Shown here: positions 1 through 8,489 of the stretch, in pieces
Numbering within the stretch: the stretch's first letter is position 1
How the letters are laid out: each line of letters opens with the position of its first letter
From: Alphaproteobacteria bacterium UBA7691
Lineage (GTDB): Bacteria > Pseudomonadota > Alphaproteobacteria > Ferrovibrionales > Ferrovibrionaceae
Assembly (NCBI GenBank): GCA_002482765.1
Contig: DLGP01000025.1
Coordinates: 81,514 to 102,717 of the forward strand
DNA length: 21,204 nt
Direction of reading: 5' to 3'
Position numbers and translations under genes: made by a program
The notes under the pieces: generated by a model
Databases searched by the model: none
Told to the model about the DNA's origin: nothing
What the model saw: only the letters and a program-made list of their open reading frames with translations

Positions 1-1419
1 GGGCTGCTTGAACTTGGCCAGCCGGCTTTCCAGTGCCTTGACCACGGCGGCCTCATCCAGCGCCGATGCCTTGTCCTTCACCACCACGGCGGTGACGCCT
101 TCGCCAAAATCCTTGTGCGTCAGACCGATCACGGCGCTTTCGATCACCCCCGGCATGGCATCAATCTCGGTTTCCACTTCCTTGGGATAGACATTATAGC
201 CGCCTGAAATAATCAGGTCCTTGCCGCGGCCGACAATATGCACATAGCCCTTGTCGTCGATCTTGCCGAGATCGCCGGTGATGAAAAAACCATCCGGGCG
301 GAATTCCGCCTGGGTCTTTTCCGGCATGCGCCAATAACCCTGGAATACATTCGGCCCCTTCACCTCGATCATGCCGATCTCGCCCTGGGCCAGCAGGGCG
401 CCGGTTTCCGGATCGGCAATGCGCAAGGCCACATCCGGCAGCGGGAACCCCACCGTGCCGGCGATACGCTCGCCATCATAGGGATTGGAGGTGTTCATGT
501 TGGTTTCGGTCATGCCGTAACGCTCAAGAATACGATGCCCGGTGCGGGCTTCCCATTCGCGATGTGTATCGGCCAGCAGCGGCGCCGAACCAGAGACGAA
601 CAGCCGCATATGCTGCACCAGATCGCGGGTCAGGCCCGGATGTTCCAGCAGGCGCACATAGAAAGTCGGCACACCCATCATGCTGGTGGCGCGCGGCAGC
701 AGCCGGATCACCTGATCGGCATCGAATTTCGGCAGGAACAGCATCGAAGCGCCGCTCAGCAGCACCACATTGGTGGCCACGAACAGACCATGGGTGTGGA
801 AGATCGGCAGGGCATGCAGCAGCACATCCTGGGCGGTGAAGCGCCAGTAGCCTTGCAGCGTTTCGGCATTGGAGAACAGGTTGCGATGACTCAGCATCGC
901 GCCCTTGGAACGCCCGGTGGTACCCGATGTGTAGAGGATTGCAGCCAGATCGTCCGGCCCGCGCGGCACAATGGTAAAGCTGTCGGCAGCGCCTTCAATG
1001 GCCTGCATCAGCGTGCCATCGGCCTTGCTGCCGAGCGTGAGGCAATGCGCCACGCCGAGTTTCTGCGCCAGCGCCGCCAGTTCCTCGGCGCCCTTCGGCC
1101 GACACACCACGATGCGCGGCTCGGCATCGCCGATAAAATATTCCAGCTCGGCCAGGGTATAGCCAACATTCAACGGCAGATAGACCGCACCCGCTGCCAC
1201 CACGCCGAGATACAGGATCAGCGCCTCGGGTGATTTGTCCAACTGCACCGCCACCCGGTCGCCGGGCTGAACCCCCAGCCGCACCAGGGTATTGGCGAAG
1301 CGATTCGCCAGGCGGAATGCATCCGCATAGGTGAATACGCGGCCATCTTCGGCCTCCAGAAATGGTTTCGCCGCATCGGCGACCCGTGCCTGGATCAAGC
1401 TGACAAGATTGTGATGCAT
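1..1419 (-). CDS. matB: malonyl-CoA synthetase MatB (3' end outside window)
   Basis: Adenylate-forming acyl-CoA synthetase, expected to activate malonate to malonyl-CoA with ATP and CoA in the cytoplasm. The visible 473 residues hold the family motifs in order: the phosphate-binding loop YTSGTTGRSKG at about 163-173, RYGMTETNMNTSNPYDG from residue 300, and a C-terminal hinge stretch GDLGKIDDKGY followed by GRGKDLIISGGYNVYPKEVE. The GMTETxMNTSNPYDG version with TVGFPLP after it is the MatB signature rather than that of a long-chain acyl-CoA ligase. The frame is still open at base 1; MatB is usually about 500 residues, so roughly 30 residues including the catalytic C-terminal lysine are missing. 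The ATG at 1417-1419 follows a modest purine-rich stretch. It is divergent from the DUF4394 gene. Substrate is inferred from motifs; methylmalonate is also used by some homologues. Confidence 0.85.
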   Translation of the reverse strand, partial: MHHNLVSLIQARVADAAKPFLEAEDGRVFTYADAFRLANRFANTLVRLGVQPGDRVAVQLDKSPEALILYLGVVAAGAVYLPLNVGYTLAELEYFIGDAEPRIVVCRPKGAEELAALAQKLGVAHCLTLGSKADGTLMQAIEGAADSFTIVPRGPDDLAAILYTSGTTGRSKGAMLSHRNLFSNAETLQGYWRFTAQDVLLHALPIFHTHGLFVATNVVLLSGASMLFLPKFDADQVIRLLPRATSMMGVPTFYVRLLEHPGLTRDLVQHMRLFVSGSAPLLADTHREWEARTGHRILERYGMTETNMNTSNPYDGERIAGTVGFPLPDVALRIADPETGALLAQGEIGMIEVKGPNVFQGYWRMPEKTQAEFRPDGFFITGDLGKIDDKGYVHIVGRGKDLIISGGYNVYPKEVETEIDAMPGVIESAVIGLTHKDFGEGVTAVVVKDKASALDEAAVVKALESRLAKFKQP

Positions 1420-1506
1420 CCCGGTCTTCTCTTTATTTTCCCCGCTGGGGACTGAACTTGCGGCGTCCATTACGACTAAGCAGGGGCAAAATGGCAAGGT
1501 TCAGGC

Positions 1507-1534
1507 TGATCCAGTCGCTGGGAATCTCCGTATC
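1507..1534 (+). promoter_or_regulatory. possible ECF-sigma promoter of the DUF4394-cupredoxin unit
   Basis: TGATCC at 1507-1512 and CGTATC at 1529-1534 are separated by 16 bases. TGATCC is the -35 element linked to RpoE-ChrR type (ECF11) sigma factors in alphaproteobacteria, and 16 bases is a normal ECF spacer. The predicted start would leave an untranslated leader of about 30 bases before the ATG at 1572. No sigma or anti-sigma gene lies in the window, so this is a pattern match only. Confidence 0.35.
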
Positions 1535-1571
1535 TGCTATGGTATTTTCACACTACATAACGGAGGTTTTT

Positions 1572-2378
1572 ATGCGCTTTTCCCTGCTCACCGCCCCCTT
1601 GCTTTCGCTGGGACTTGCCGCCGCCGCCCTGGCGCTGCCCAGCCAAGCCCAGGCACTGGACCTGATCGGCCTGAACAACCGCAACGAGTTGATGCTGTTC
1701 TCCGACAAGGCGCCGGGCAAGGTCAAGACGCTGCCGATCAAGGGCGTTGAAGGCAAGCTGCTGGGCATTGATCTGCGCCCGGCCAACAACACGCTCTACG
1801 GCGTTTCCTCCGGCGGCCAGCTTTACACCATCGACACCAAGACCGGCGCGGCCAAGGCCGGCGCCAAGCTGAGCGTGACGCTGGAAGCCATCGACCATCT
1901 GGTGGTGGATTTCAACCCGCAGGCCGACCGCCTGCGCGTGATCGGCTCAACCGGGCAGAACCTGCGCGTCAATGTTGAAACCGGCCAGACCATCGTGGAT
2001 GGCAAACTGGCCTATTCGAGCAAGGATAGCGCCGCCGGCAAGATGCCAAACGTGACCGCCGGGGCCTATATCAATTCCTTCCCCGGTGCCAAGCAGACGC
2101 AGTTGTTTGAATTCGACAGCGCCAACGCGGCCTATATCGTGCAGGACCCGCCGAATGACGGCCAGTTGCGCAGCATTGCCCCGGTCAAGCTGGGCAAGGG
2201 CATGGCGCTGGCCGGCATGGATATCTTCACGGATAGCAAGGACGAGTATCACGGCTTTGCCAGCATCGGCGGCATGCTCTACCGCTTTGATGTCGGCACC
2301 GGCAAGCTGAGCCGGGCCGGCGCCATCGGCGATGGCAGCGTGGCGCTGATCGATATCGCCGTGGGTAATCTGCGCTGA
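1572..2378 (+). CDS. exported DUF4394 domain protein
   Basis: A 268-residue secreted protein. Residues 1-28 form a Sec signal peptide (MRFSLLTAPLLSLGL core, AxA site at QAQA). The rest matches the DUF4394 pattern, with an opening LIGLNNRNELMLF, then GIDLRPANNTLYGVSSGGQLYTID and repeated beta-strand units ending in DIAVGNL. The family is thought to fold as a beta-propeller-like repeat; its function is unknown. The frame is open back to 1458, but the ATG at 1572 has a strong GGAGG at 1562-1566 and begins the signal peptide, so it is chosen. The stop shares one base with the start of the cupredoxin gene, pointing to one transcript and coupled translation. A role with the copper protein at the periplasm is inferred from this linkage. 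Confidence 0.85.
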   Translation: MRFSLLTAPLLSLGLAAAALALPSQAQALDLIGLNNRNELMLFSDKAPGKVKTLPIKGVEGKLLGIDLRPANNTLYGVSSGGQLYTIDTKTGAAKAGAKLSVTLEAIDHLVVDFNPQADRLRVIGSTGQNLRVNVETGQTIVDGKLAYSSKDSAAGKMPNVTAGAYINSFPGAKQTQLFEFDSANAAYIVQDPPNDGQLRSIAPVKLGKGMALAGMDIFTDSKDEYHGFASIGGMLYRFDVGTGKLSRAGAIGDGSVALIDIAVGNLR

Positions 2379-2719
2379 TGGCGACCTTGCTGAAACGTCG
2401 CGACCTGCTGCTGGTGGCGGCCCTGGCCCTGGCCTGGTTGCCGGGCGCCAGCGTCGGCCAGGCCAGCCAGACGACGATCCGGCAGCAGGGCATTGCCTTC
2501 ACGCCGGCCAAGGCCCGCATCGCAGCCGGCGGCAAGGTGGTGTTCGAAAACAAGGACCCCTTTGCCCATAACGTCTACTCACCCACGGCGGGCGGCACCT
2601 TTGACATCGGGTTGCAGGAGCCCGGCGCCGAAACCGACGTGGCCTTCGCCCGCGCCGGGGTTTACGAAGTGCGCTGCCGCATCCATCCCAAGATGCGGGC
2701 CGAAATCACCGTTCAGTAG
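2378..2719 (+). CDS. Tat-type cupredoxin (plastocyanin/pseudoazurin-like)
   Basis: A 113-residue blue-copper-type protein. The N-terminus KRRDLLLVAALAL is a twin-arginine-like signal, with cleavage likely near residue 29, so the protein may be exported folded. The mature part holds the four expected type 1 copper ligands: His64 in FAHNVY, then Cys100, His103 and Met106 in CRIHPKM. The preceding FTPAKARIAAGGKVVFENKD is the usual cupredoxin opening. Its ATG overlaps the stop of the DUF4394 gene (TGATG), so the two are almost certainly co-transcribed. Likely a small periplasmic electron carrier or copper binder; its redox partner is not visible here. The last 14 bases overlap the convergent mtgA. 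Confidence 0.88.
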   Translation: MATLLKRRDLLLVAALALAWLPGASVGQASQTTIRQQGIAFTPAKARIAAGGKVVFENKDPFAHNVYSPTAGGTFDIGLQEPGAETDVAFARAGVYEVRCRIHPKMRAEITVQ

Positions 2720-3401
2720 CGCGGAAACAATTGATTTGTGCCGGGCCAAGCTGCGCCATGCGGCCCTGGATGTGGGCGGCCCGGCGTTCGATATAGGCGG
2801 AGGGCCGGGCGGCGCTCCATAGATTCGGATTGGGCAGGATGGCCGCCAGCCGGGCTGCCTGGGCCGCGGTCAGCGCCGCTGCCGGGCGGCCAAAATGCGC
2901 CTGTGCCGCCGCTTCGGCACCAAATAGGCCCGGCCCCATCTCGGCGATGCCAAGATAGATTTCCAGGATACGCTGCTTGGGCCACAAGGCATCAATCGCC
3001 AGCGCCAACGGCACTTCCAGCCCCTTGCGCACAAAGCCGCCGCCCGGCCACAGAAACAGGTTGCGCGCCACCTGCATGGTGATGGTGCTGGCGCCACGCA
3101 GGCGGCCGCTTTCCTGGTAATCCTCGATGGCATCGCGCACCGCGCCCAGGTCGATGCCGGCATGCTGGCAGAAACGCGCATCCTCGGATGCCACCACGGC
3201 CAGGGCCAGGCTGGGCGCCACCTGGGCCAGCGGCAGCGGGCGATAGCGGATGGTTTCGCCGGCCAGGGCGCGCAACCCCATCAGCGGCGTGGCCGGTGGA
3301 TCAACCCAGCGATAGGCCAGCAAGCCAAGCAGCCACAGCCCGAGCACAAAGCCGGCAGCCAGCAGGGCGAAACGGAACAGCTTTGCCAGTAAGCGACGCA
3401 T
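2706..3401 (-). CDS. mtgA: monofunctional peptidoglycan glycosyltransferase
   Basis: GT51-family enzyme that polymerises lipid II into glycan strands at the outer face of the inner membrane. From the chosen ATG it has 231 residues, normal for MtgA. One membrane helix spans about residues 10-30. The conserved blocks follow: ASEDARFCQHAGID with catalytic Glu73, RGASTITMQVARNLFLW at about 102-118, and PKQRILEIYLGIAEMGPGLFGAEAAA from 141. The frame is open upstream to 3536, but that would put a long unlikely extension before the membrane helix and run into the kinase gene, so the MRRLLAKLFR start is preferred. The 3' end overlaps the cupredoxin gene by 14 bases with no terminator between. It is divergent from the hybrid kinase. 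Confidence 0.92.
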   Translation of the reverse strand: MRRLLAKLFRFALLAAGFVLGLWLLGLLAYRWVDPPATPLMGLRALAGETIRYRPLPLAQVAPSLALAVVASEDARFCQHAGIDLGAVRDAIEDYQESGRLRGASTITMQVARNLFLWPGGGFVRKGLEVPLALAIDALWPKQRILEIYLGIAEMGPGLFGAEAAAQAHFGRPAAALTAAQAARLAAILPNPNLWSAARPSAYIERRAAHIQGRMAQLGPAQINCFRATER

Positions 3402-3517
3402 CGCCCTAACCAACAGGCTCAAAACGGCTTTTTCAAGCCATACGGGCTGGACTCCGAACAGATGCGGGGGTTTACTGCGGCAAAATACCAACAATCCCCG
3501 GGGAGGGTTCTGGCCGG

Positions 3518-6500
3518 ATGCTGCAAGGCACGGCAATTCTGCTGCTGTCGCTGGCCTATCTTGGCCTGCTCTTTGCCATCGCCCATGCCGGCGACCGGCT
3601 CAGCCCGCGCTGGTATAGCGGCCGCACCGGTGCGCTGATCTACTCCCTGTCGCTGGCGATCTATTGCACCTCCTGGACCTTCTACGGCTCGGTTGGCCGC
3701 GCCGCCACGGTGGGTGCCGATTTTATCCTGATCTATGTCGGGCCGGTGCTGGCGATCACGGCAGGCTATCCGCTGATGCGCAAGATGATCGTGGTGTCGC
3801 GACGGCAGAATGTCACGTCCATCGCCGATTTCCTCGGCTCGCGTTATGGCAAAAGCCGCGCCGTGGCAGTGCTGGCCACACTCACCGCCGTGATCGGCGT
3901 GCTGCCCTATATCGCGCTACAAATGCAGGCGGTCACCGTCACCTTCGAGGTGCTGGTGGGCAGCGATGTGGCGCAATTGCTGAATGCCAGCCTGCCGCCA
4001 CCGTGGCGCGACACCTCGATGTTCGTGGCCGCCATCATGGCGTTGTTCACCATCCTGTTTGGCGTGCGCAGCGTGCAGGCCACCGAGCAGCATCGCGGCA
4101 TGATGCTGGCGATTGCCTTTGAATCGCTGGTCAAGCTGGCTGCCCTGCTGCTGGTGGGCTGCTATGTGGTGTTTGGCCTGTTTGACAGTCCGATGCGGCT
4201 GCTGAGCAGCATCGTGAATGCGCCCGATCTGGCCCAAAGGCTTAGTGCCGGCTTTGGCAGCAACTGGATCGTGATGACCGTGCTCTCCGGCTTCGCCTTT
4301 CTCTGCCTGCCACGGCAATTCCATGTTGCCGTGGTGGAGCATGGCGACCCGGCCTCGCTGCAAACCGCGCGCTGGCTGTTTCCGCTTTATCTGGTGGCGA
4401 TCAACCTGTTTGTGGTGCCGCTGGCCGCTGCCGGCATGCTGCTGATGGAAAAGGGCGCCAATCCCGATCTGTTTGTCATCACGCTGCCGATGCTGGCCGA
4501 GCAGCAGGCGGTGGCGGCCTTTGCCTTCATCGGCGGCCTGTCGGCTGCCACCTCAATGGTGATCGTGGCCTGCATGGCGCTTTCCATCATGGTGTCGAAC
4601 GAATTGGTCACCCCCTTCCTGCTGCGTTCACGCGCTGGCGGTTCCGGCCAGGTTGGCCGCCTGGTGCTGAATGTGCGGCGTGGCGCCGTGGTGGTGATCC
4701 TGCTTTTGGCTTACATCTACCATTCCTGGATTGCCGGCCATCTGCCGCTGGCCTCAATCGGCATGATCTCATTCTGCGCCGTGGCCAATTTTGCCCCGGC
4801 CTTGCTGCTTGGCCTGTATTGGCGCGGCGCGCACCGGTATGGCGTGATCGCCGGCCTCACGGCCAGCTTCGCCGTGTGGCTTTACACCCTGCTGCTGCCC
4901 TCGATTGAAGGCGCCAAACGCGGCAAGCCGATGCAGCCGCCGCTGGCCGATTATCTGCCGGCGCCGCTGGATGGCTTTGATCCGACGCTACAGGGCTTCA
5001 TCGCCTGCCAGGTGGTGAACCTGCTGCTCCTGGTGCTGGTATCACTGCTGGCGGTGCCGCGCAGCCGCGATCTGGAGCAGGCGGAAATCTTTGTTTCCGG
5101 CGGCGACATGCCGGTGCAGCCGGTAGACGAAGCGCCGCTGCATGATCCGCGCATTGAGGAATTACGCGCTGTGGCAGTGCGCTTCCTGGGCGTTGAGCGG
5201 GTACAGCGCGCCTTTGGTGATCGCCGCATGAGCCTGACCGAAGCCGTGGCCTTCACCGAACATCTGCTCAGCGGCGCCATCGGCGCGGCCTCGGCGCGTA
5301 TCGTTATGGCCTCGGCGCAAACCAAGGGCATGCTCAGCCCACGCGCCGCCCGCGCCATGCTGGGCGAAGCTTCCGAAGCCATCCGCTACAATCTGGACCT
5401 GCTGCGCACCACACTGGATCATATCGGCCAGGGTATCGGCGTGTTTGACAGCGAGCGCCGCCTGGCGGCCTGGAACCAGCGTTTCTTCGACCTGCTCGAT
5501 CTGCCGCCAAGCCTGGCGGAAATCGGCGTGCGGGTGGAGGCCATGGCCAGCCATGGCGCGCCGGAACTGGCCAATATCCTTGCCACCGATGGCCGCAAAC
5601 TACCGCTCAGCGCCCTGCCGGGCCAGCTTGGCACCCGCATCCATGAACGTGTGCGCGGCGATGGCGCCGTGCTGGAAATCCGCATCGATCCGATGCCGGA
5701 TGGCGGCTTTGTCGCCACCTGCACCGACATCACCGACCGGGTGCGCGCCGCCGAAGCCTTGCGCGATTCCGAGCGCGCCATCCGCGTCTATACCGATAAC
5801 GTGCCGGTGCTGATCGCCTATGTCGACCGCGATGAGCGCTACCGGTTCACCAACATGCCGTTCCGCCGCGCCCTCAACCTGCCGCAGGAACAGATTGACG
5901 GCCGGCCGATCCGCGAGATGCTGACCGCCGAACGCTATAACCGCCTGAAGCCACATATCGAGGCCGTGCTGGCCGGGCGGCGGCAGAGTTTTGAGATCGA
6001 ATTCCCCACCAACGACGCGGAAATCGAGGTGGCGCATGGCACCTACATTCCGCATCGTGATGCCAGCGGCAACATTGCCGGCTTTTTCCTGATGTATCAG
6101 GATATCACCGAGCGGCGCCGCGCCGACGCCGCCTTGCGTGCCGCTTATGCCAGCCTGGAGCGCCGGGTGGCCGAGCGCACCGCCGAACTGGAGAAATCCC
6201 GCGCCGAGGCCGAAGCTGCCAATCTGGGCAAGACCCGCTTCATCGCCGCCGCCAGCCATGACCTGCTACAGCCGCTGCATGCCGCCCGGCTGTTCACGGC
6301 TGCGCTGGCCGAGCGCGAGGCCGATAACGAATTGGTAGCGCGCATCGATCATGGTCTGGGCGCGGTGGAAGCCTTGCTGGATGCGCTGCTGGATATTTCC
6401 AAGCTGGATGCCGGCGCGGTGCGGCCCGAACCGCGCCCGGTGGCGCTGGAACCGCTGCTCGGCTCTCTGGTGGCGGCCTTTGCGCCGCTGGCCGCCAAAC

Positions 6501-7387
6501 GCGGTGTGGGGCTGAAGCTGCTGCCGACCAAACTGACGGTGCAGAGCGATCCGGCCCTGCTGCGCCGCGTGTTGCAGAATTTTGTTGCCAACGCGATCCG
6601 CTACAGCCGCCTGGAACATCCGCGCCGCCGCGTGCTGATCGGCTGCCGGCGCCTGGGCGATAGCGTGCGGATCGAGGTTTGGGATAACGGCCCCGGCATT
6701 CCGCCAGACAAGCGCGAGATCATCTTTCAGGAATTTGCCCGGCTGGATAACCAGCAGGCCGATGCCGGCGAACGTGGCCTGGGGCTGGGCCTGGCGATTG
6801 TGGAACGGGTTGCGCGGATGCTGGACAGCCCGGTGACTTTGCGCTCGCAGCTCGGCCATGGCTCGGTTTTTGCCATCACCGTGCCGCGCGCCATGACCGA
6901 AGCGGCACCGCAGCCGGCCACCGCGCCACTGCCCGGCTTTGCCGCCGCCAGCCTGGAGGGCTGTTTCCTGCTGTGCGTCGACAATGAAGCCGGCGTGCGC
7001 GAGGCGATGCAAACCCTGATGCAGGGCTGGGGCTGCGATGTGGCGGCGGTGGACAGCCTGGATAGCGCCCGGCTGGCCGCTGCGCAACGTGGTCGCGGGC
7101 CGGACATGATCCTGGCCGACCTGCATCTCGGCGATGGCATGGAAGACCGCCCTGATGGCCAGGACGGGCTGGAAGTGATTGCCCGGCTGCGCCAGGATTG
7201 GGGCCGGCCGATCCCGGCGGTGCTGATCACTGCCGACCGGGCGCAAGACCTGCGCCGACGCTGCCAGGCCGCCAATATCGACCTGCTGCACAAGCCGGTG
7301 CGCCCGGCTGCGCTGCGCGCCCTGATCAGCCAGCGCTGGCGCCCGCCGCTCGACCCGACCACCAAGCTGGACGCGACCGGAGACTGA
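3518..7387 (+). CDS. SLC5-fused hybrid sensor histidine kinase/response regulator
   Basis: A 1289-residue inner-membrane receptor. Residues 1 to about 510 form a sodium:solute symporter (SLC5/PutP-like) domain of about 13 helices. A short helical linker at about 545-625 fits the STAC domain that joins such transporters to kinases. Two PAS domains follow, about 625-740 and 750-865, then a coiled coil. The kinase core has FIAAASHDLLQPLH with phospho-acceptor His914, an N-box around Asn1021, DNGPGIP at 1056-1062 and GLGLGLAIV at 1087-1095. The C-terminal receiver has acidic Asp1155, phospho-acceptor Asp1201 and Lys1259. This architecture matches the CrbS/MxtR/NahK-like class; CrbS controls acetyl-CoA synthetase expression in other bacteria. 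The ATG at 3518 follows GGGAGGG. The ligand is unknown and acetate sensing is inference. Confidence 0.93.
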   Translation: MLQGTAILLLSLAYLGLLFAIAHAGDRLSPRWYSGRTGALIYSLSLAIYCTSWTFYGSVGRAATVGADFILIYVGPVLAITAGYPLMRKMIVVSRRQNVTSIADFLGSRYGKSRAVAVLATLTAVIGVLPYIALQMQAVTVTFEVLVGSDVAQLLNASLPPPWRDTSMFVAAIMALFTILFGVRSVQATEQHRGMMLAIAFESLVKLAALLLVGCYVVFGLFDSPMRLLSSIVNAPDLAQRLSAGFGSNWIVMTVLSGFAFLCLPRQFHVAVVEHGDPASLQTARWLFPLYLVAINLFVVPLAAAGMLLMEKGANPDLFVITLPMLAEQQAVAAFAFIGGLSAATSMVIVACMALSIMVSNELVTPFLLRSRAGGSGQVGRLVLNVRRGAVVVILLLAYIYHSWIAGHLPLASIGMISFCAVANFAPALLLGLYWRGAHRYGVIAGLTASFAVWLYTLLLPSIEGAKRGKPMQPPLADYLPAPLDGFDPTLQGFIACQVVNLLLLVLVSLLAVPRSRDLEQAEIFVSGGDMPVQPVDEAPLHDPRIEELRAVAVRFLGVERVQRAFGDRRMSLTEAVAFTEHLLSGAIGAASARIVMASAQTKGMLSPRAARAMLGEASEAIRYNLDLLRTTLDHIGQGIGVFDSERRLAAWNQRFFDLLDLPPSLAEIGVRVEAMASHGAPELANILATDGRKLPLSALPGQLGTRIHERVRGDGAVLEIRIDPMPDGGFVATCTDITDRVRAAEALRDSERAIRVYTDNVPVLIAYVDRDERYRFTNMPFRRALNLPQEQIDGRPIREMLTAERYNRLKPHIEAVLAGRRQSFEIEFPTNDAEIEVAHGTYIPHRDASGNIAGFFLMYQDITERRRADAALRAAYASLERRVAERTAELEKSRAEAEAANLGKTRFIAAASHDLLQPLHAARLFTAALAEREADNELVARIDHGLGAVEALLDALLDISKLDAGAVRPEPRPVALEPLLGSLVAAFAPLAAKRGVGLKLLPTKLTVQSDPALLRRVLQNFVANAIRYSRLEHPRRRVLIGCRRLGDSVRIEVWDNGPGIPPDKREIIFQEFARLDNQQADAGERGLGLGLAIVERVARMLDSPVTLRSQLGHGSVFAITVPRAMTEAAPQPATAPLPGFAAASLEGCFLLCVDNEAGVREAMQTLMQGWGCDVAAVDSLDSARLAAAQRGRGPDMILADLHLGDGMEDRPDGQDGLEVIARLRQDWGRPIPAVLITADRAQDLRRRCQAANIDLLHKPVRPAALRALISQRWRPPLDPTTKLDATGD

Positions 7388-7394
7388 TCTGCGC

Positions 7395-8036
7395 CTATTC
7401 GCCGCTGGCAGAAAAACGCCGCGACAGGATCACCGCCTGGGTGCGGCTGCGCACACCGAGTTTTTTCAGAATTGCCGTGACATGCGCCTTGATGGTGGCC
7501 TCGCCAACCGACAATTCATGCGCAATCTGCTTGTTGAGCTTGCCTTGCGACAGCAGGCCCAGCACGCGCAATTGCTGCGGCGTCAACTCGGCCACGCGGC
7601 GGGCAAAATCATCCCCTGGTGCGCCGGTTTCCTCGGCCTCGGCCGGCAGCCACACCTCGCCATCCAGCACCGCCTGTAGAGCCGATGAAATAGTGTCCAA
7701 TGCCGCTGATTTCGGCACAAAGGCGGCCGCGCCGAATTCCATCGCCCGCCGCATCACCGCCGGATCGCGGGTGGAAGACACAATCGCCACCGGAATCGCC
7801 GGGTGGCTGGCGCGCACCCCGGCCAGGCCGGCGAAACCATCCATGCCCGGCATGTCCAGATCAAGGATCAGCAGATCAACAGTATCGCGCCGCTCCAGTT
7901 CGGCCCGGGCTTCGTGCAGATTGGCCGCGCCGATCACCTGGGCGCCGCTGAGCGCCTGACGCAGAGCGCCAGCCAGTGCTTCACGCACCAGCGGATGATC
8001 GTCTGCTACGATGATGGTAAGTGGCGCGTCTGCCAC
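7395..8036 (-). CDS. NarL/FixJ-family response regulator
   Basis: A 213-residue DNA-binding regulator, the likely phosphorylation target of the neighbouring hybrid kinase. The receiver has the acidic pair Asp12-Asp13, phospho-acceptor Asp59 in LILDLDMPGMDG, and Lys109 in VPKS. The LuxR-type helix-turn-helix covers about 149-205 with LTPQQLRVLGLLSQGKLNKQ and ATIKAHVTAILKKLGVRSR. The start is GTG at 8034-8036; no in-frame ATG gives a complete receiver. This receiver/HTH form is that of CrbR/ErdR-like partners of SLC5 kinases. The gene is convergent with the kinase, the two stops being 7 bases apart, so the pair cannot share one promoter. It could instead be the last gene of a transcript from the MFS gene upstream. 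Confidence 0.92.
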   Translation of the reverse strand: MADAPLTIIVADDHPLVREALAGALRQALSGAQVIGAANLHEARAELERRDTVDLLILDLDMPGMDGFAGLAGVRASHPAIPVAIVSSTRDPAVMRRAMEFGAAAFVPKSAALDTISSALQAVLDGEVWLPAEAEETGAPGDDFARRVAELTPQQLRVLGLLSQGKLNKQIAHELSVGEATIKAHVTAILKKLGVRSRTQAVILSRRFSASGE

Positions 8037-8106
8037 GGCTGCCCCGGTTCCCTGCCCTTGTTTGCAACCGTAACCCCCGGCGCCCCGGCATGCAAGGCGG
8101 CGTTGT

Positions 8107-8475
8107 CTAGCCCAAACGGTTCAATCGGAATGATTTTGGCGGCATGCCGGTGCAGCCCGAGAAGGAAAAGCTTTCAAACGGCGCCGCCGGGTAGATCGCC
8201 ACCGCGCCGGCCGCCCGCAACCGCGCCGCCAGGCCGGGCGCGGTATCCTGCACAATCAGCATGTTCGATAACCAGACTTCGCGGGCGATGGCGCCGCCGC
8301 TGCTGCTGGCGGCGATGAAGCTGGCCTGGCCGGAATAGCGTAGCGGAAACACCGCCACCAGCCGGCCACTGGCCTCATCGGGCAATTCGGCTTGGTTCAG
8401 TGTGCCGCGCAGGCCAAAGCCCCAGGCCAGCAACACCAGCAGCAGAAAACCGGCCGCAAGCAGATGCCAGCGCAT
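8107..8475 (-). CDS. small membrane-anchored protein of unknown function
   Basis: A 122-residue protein I do not recognise. Residues 5-24 form one hydrophobic helix (LLAAGFLLLVLLAWGFGL), best read as a membrane anchor or uncleaved signal. The rest is a soluble domain with a predicted alternation of strands and helices, carrying LVAVFPLRYSGQASF and SNMLIVQDTAPGLAARLRAAGAVAIYP; the AxLRAAGAVAIYP stretch looks like the end of a helix-strand unit. It has one cysteine, in FSGCTGMPP. The start lies 14 bases after the MFS stop on the same strand, with only a weak ribosome binding site, so it is probably read from the same message. Codon use matches its neighbours, which supports it as real. No function is offered. 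Confidence 0.65.
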   Translation of the reverse strand: MRWHLLAAGFLLLVLLAWGFGLRGTLNQAELPDEASGRLVAVFPLRYSGQASFIAASSSGGAIAREVWLSNMLIVQDTAPGLAARLRAAGAVAIYPAAPFESFSFSGCTGMPPKSFRLNRLG

Positions 8476-8489
8476 CGCCGGCCGCCGGC

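Noticed and set aside
238..1233. Long plus-strand open frame opposite matB
   Set aside because: It lies antisense to clear MatB motifs and translates to a His/Gln/Arg-rich string without family features, a normal by-product of high-GC coding DNA.
1458..1571. N-terminal extension of the DUF4394 protein
   Set aside because: The extension would precede a complete signal peptide, and GGAGG stands just before the internal ATG at 1572.
6266..7291. 341-codon minus-strand frame inside the hybrid kinase
   Set aside because: It is opposite the kinase and receiver domains, whose catalytic residues are all intact; the frame has no recognisable domain.
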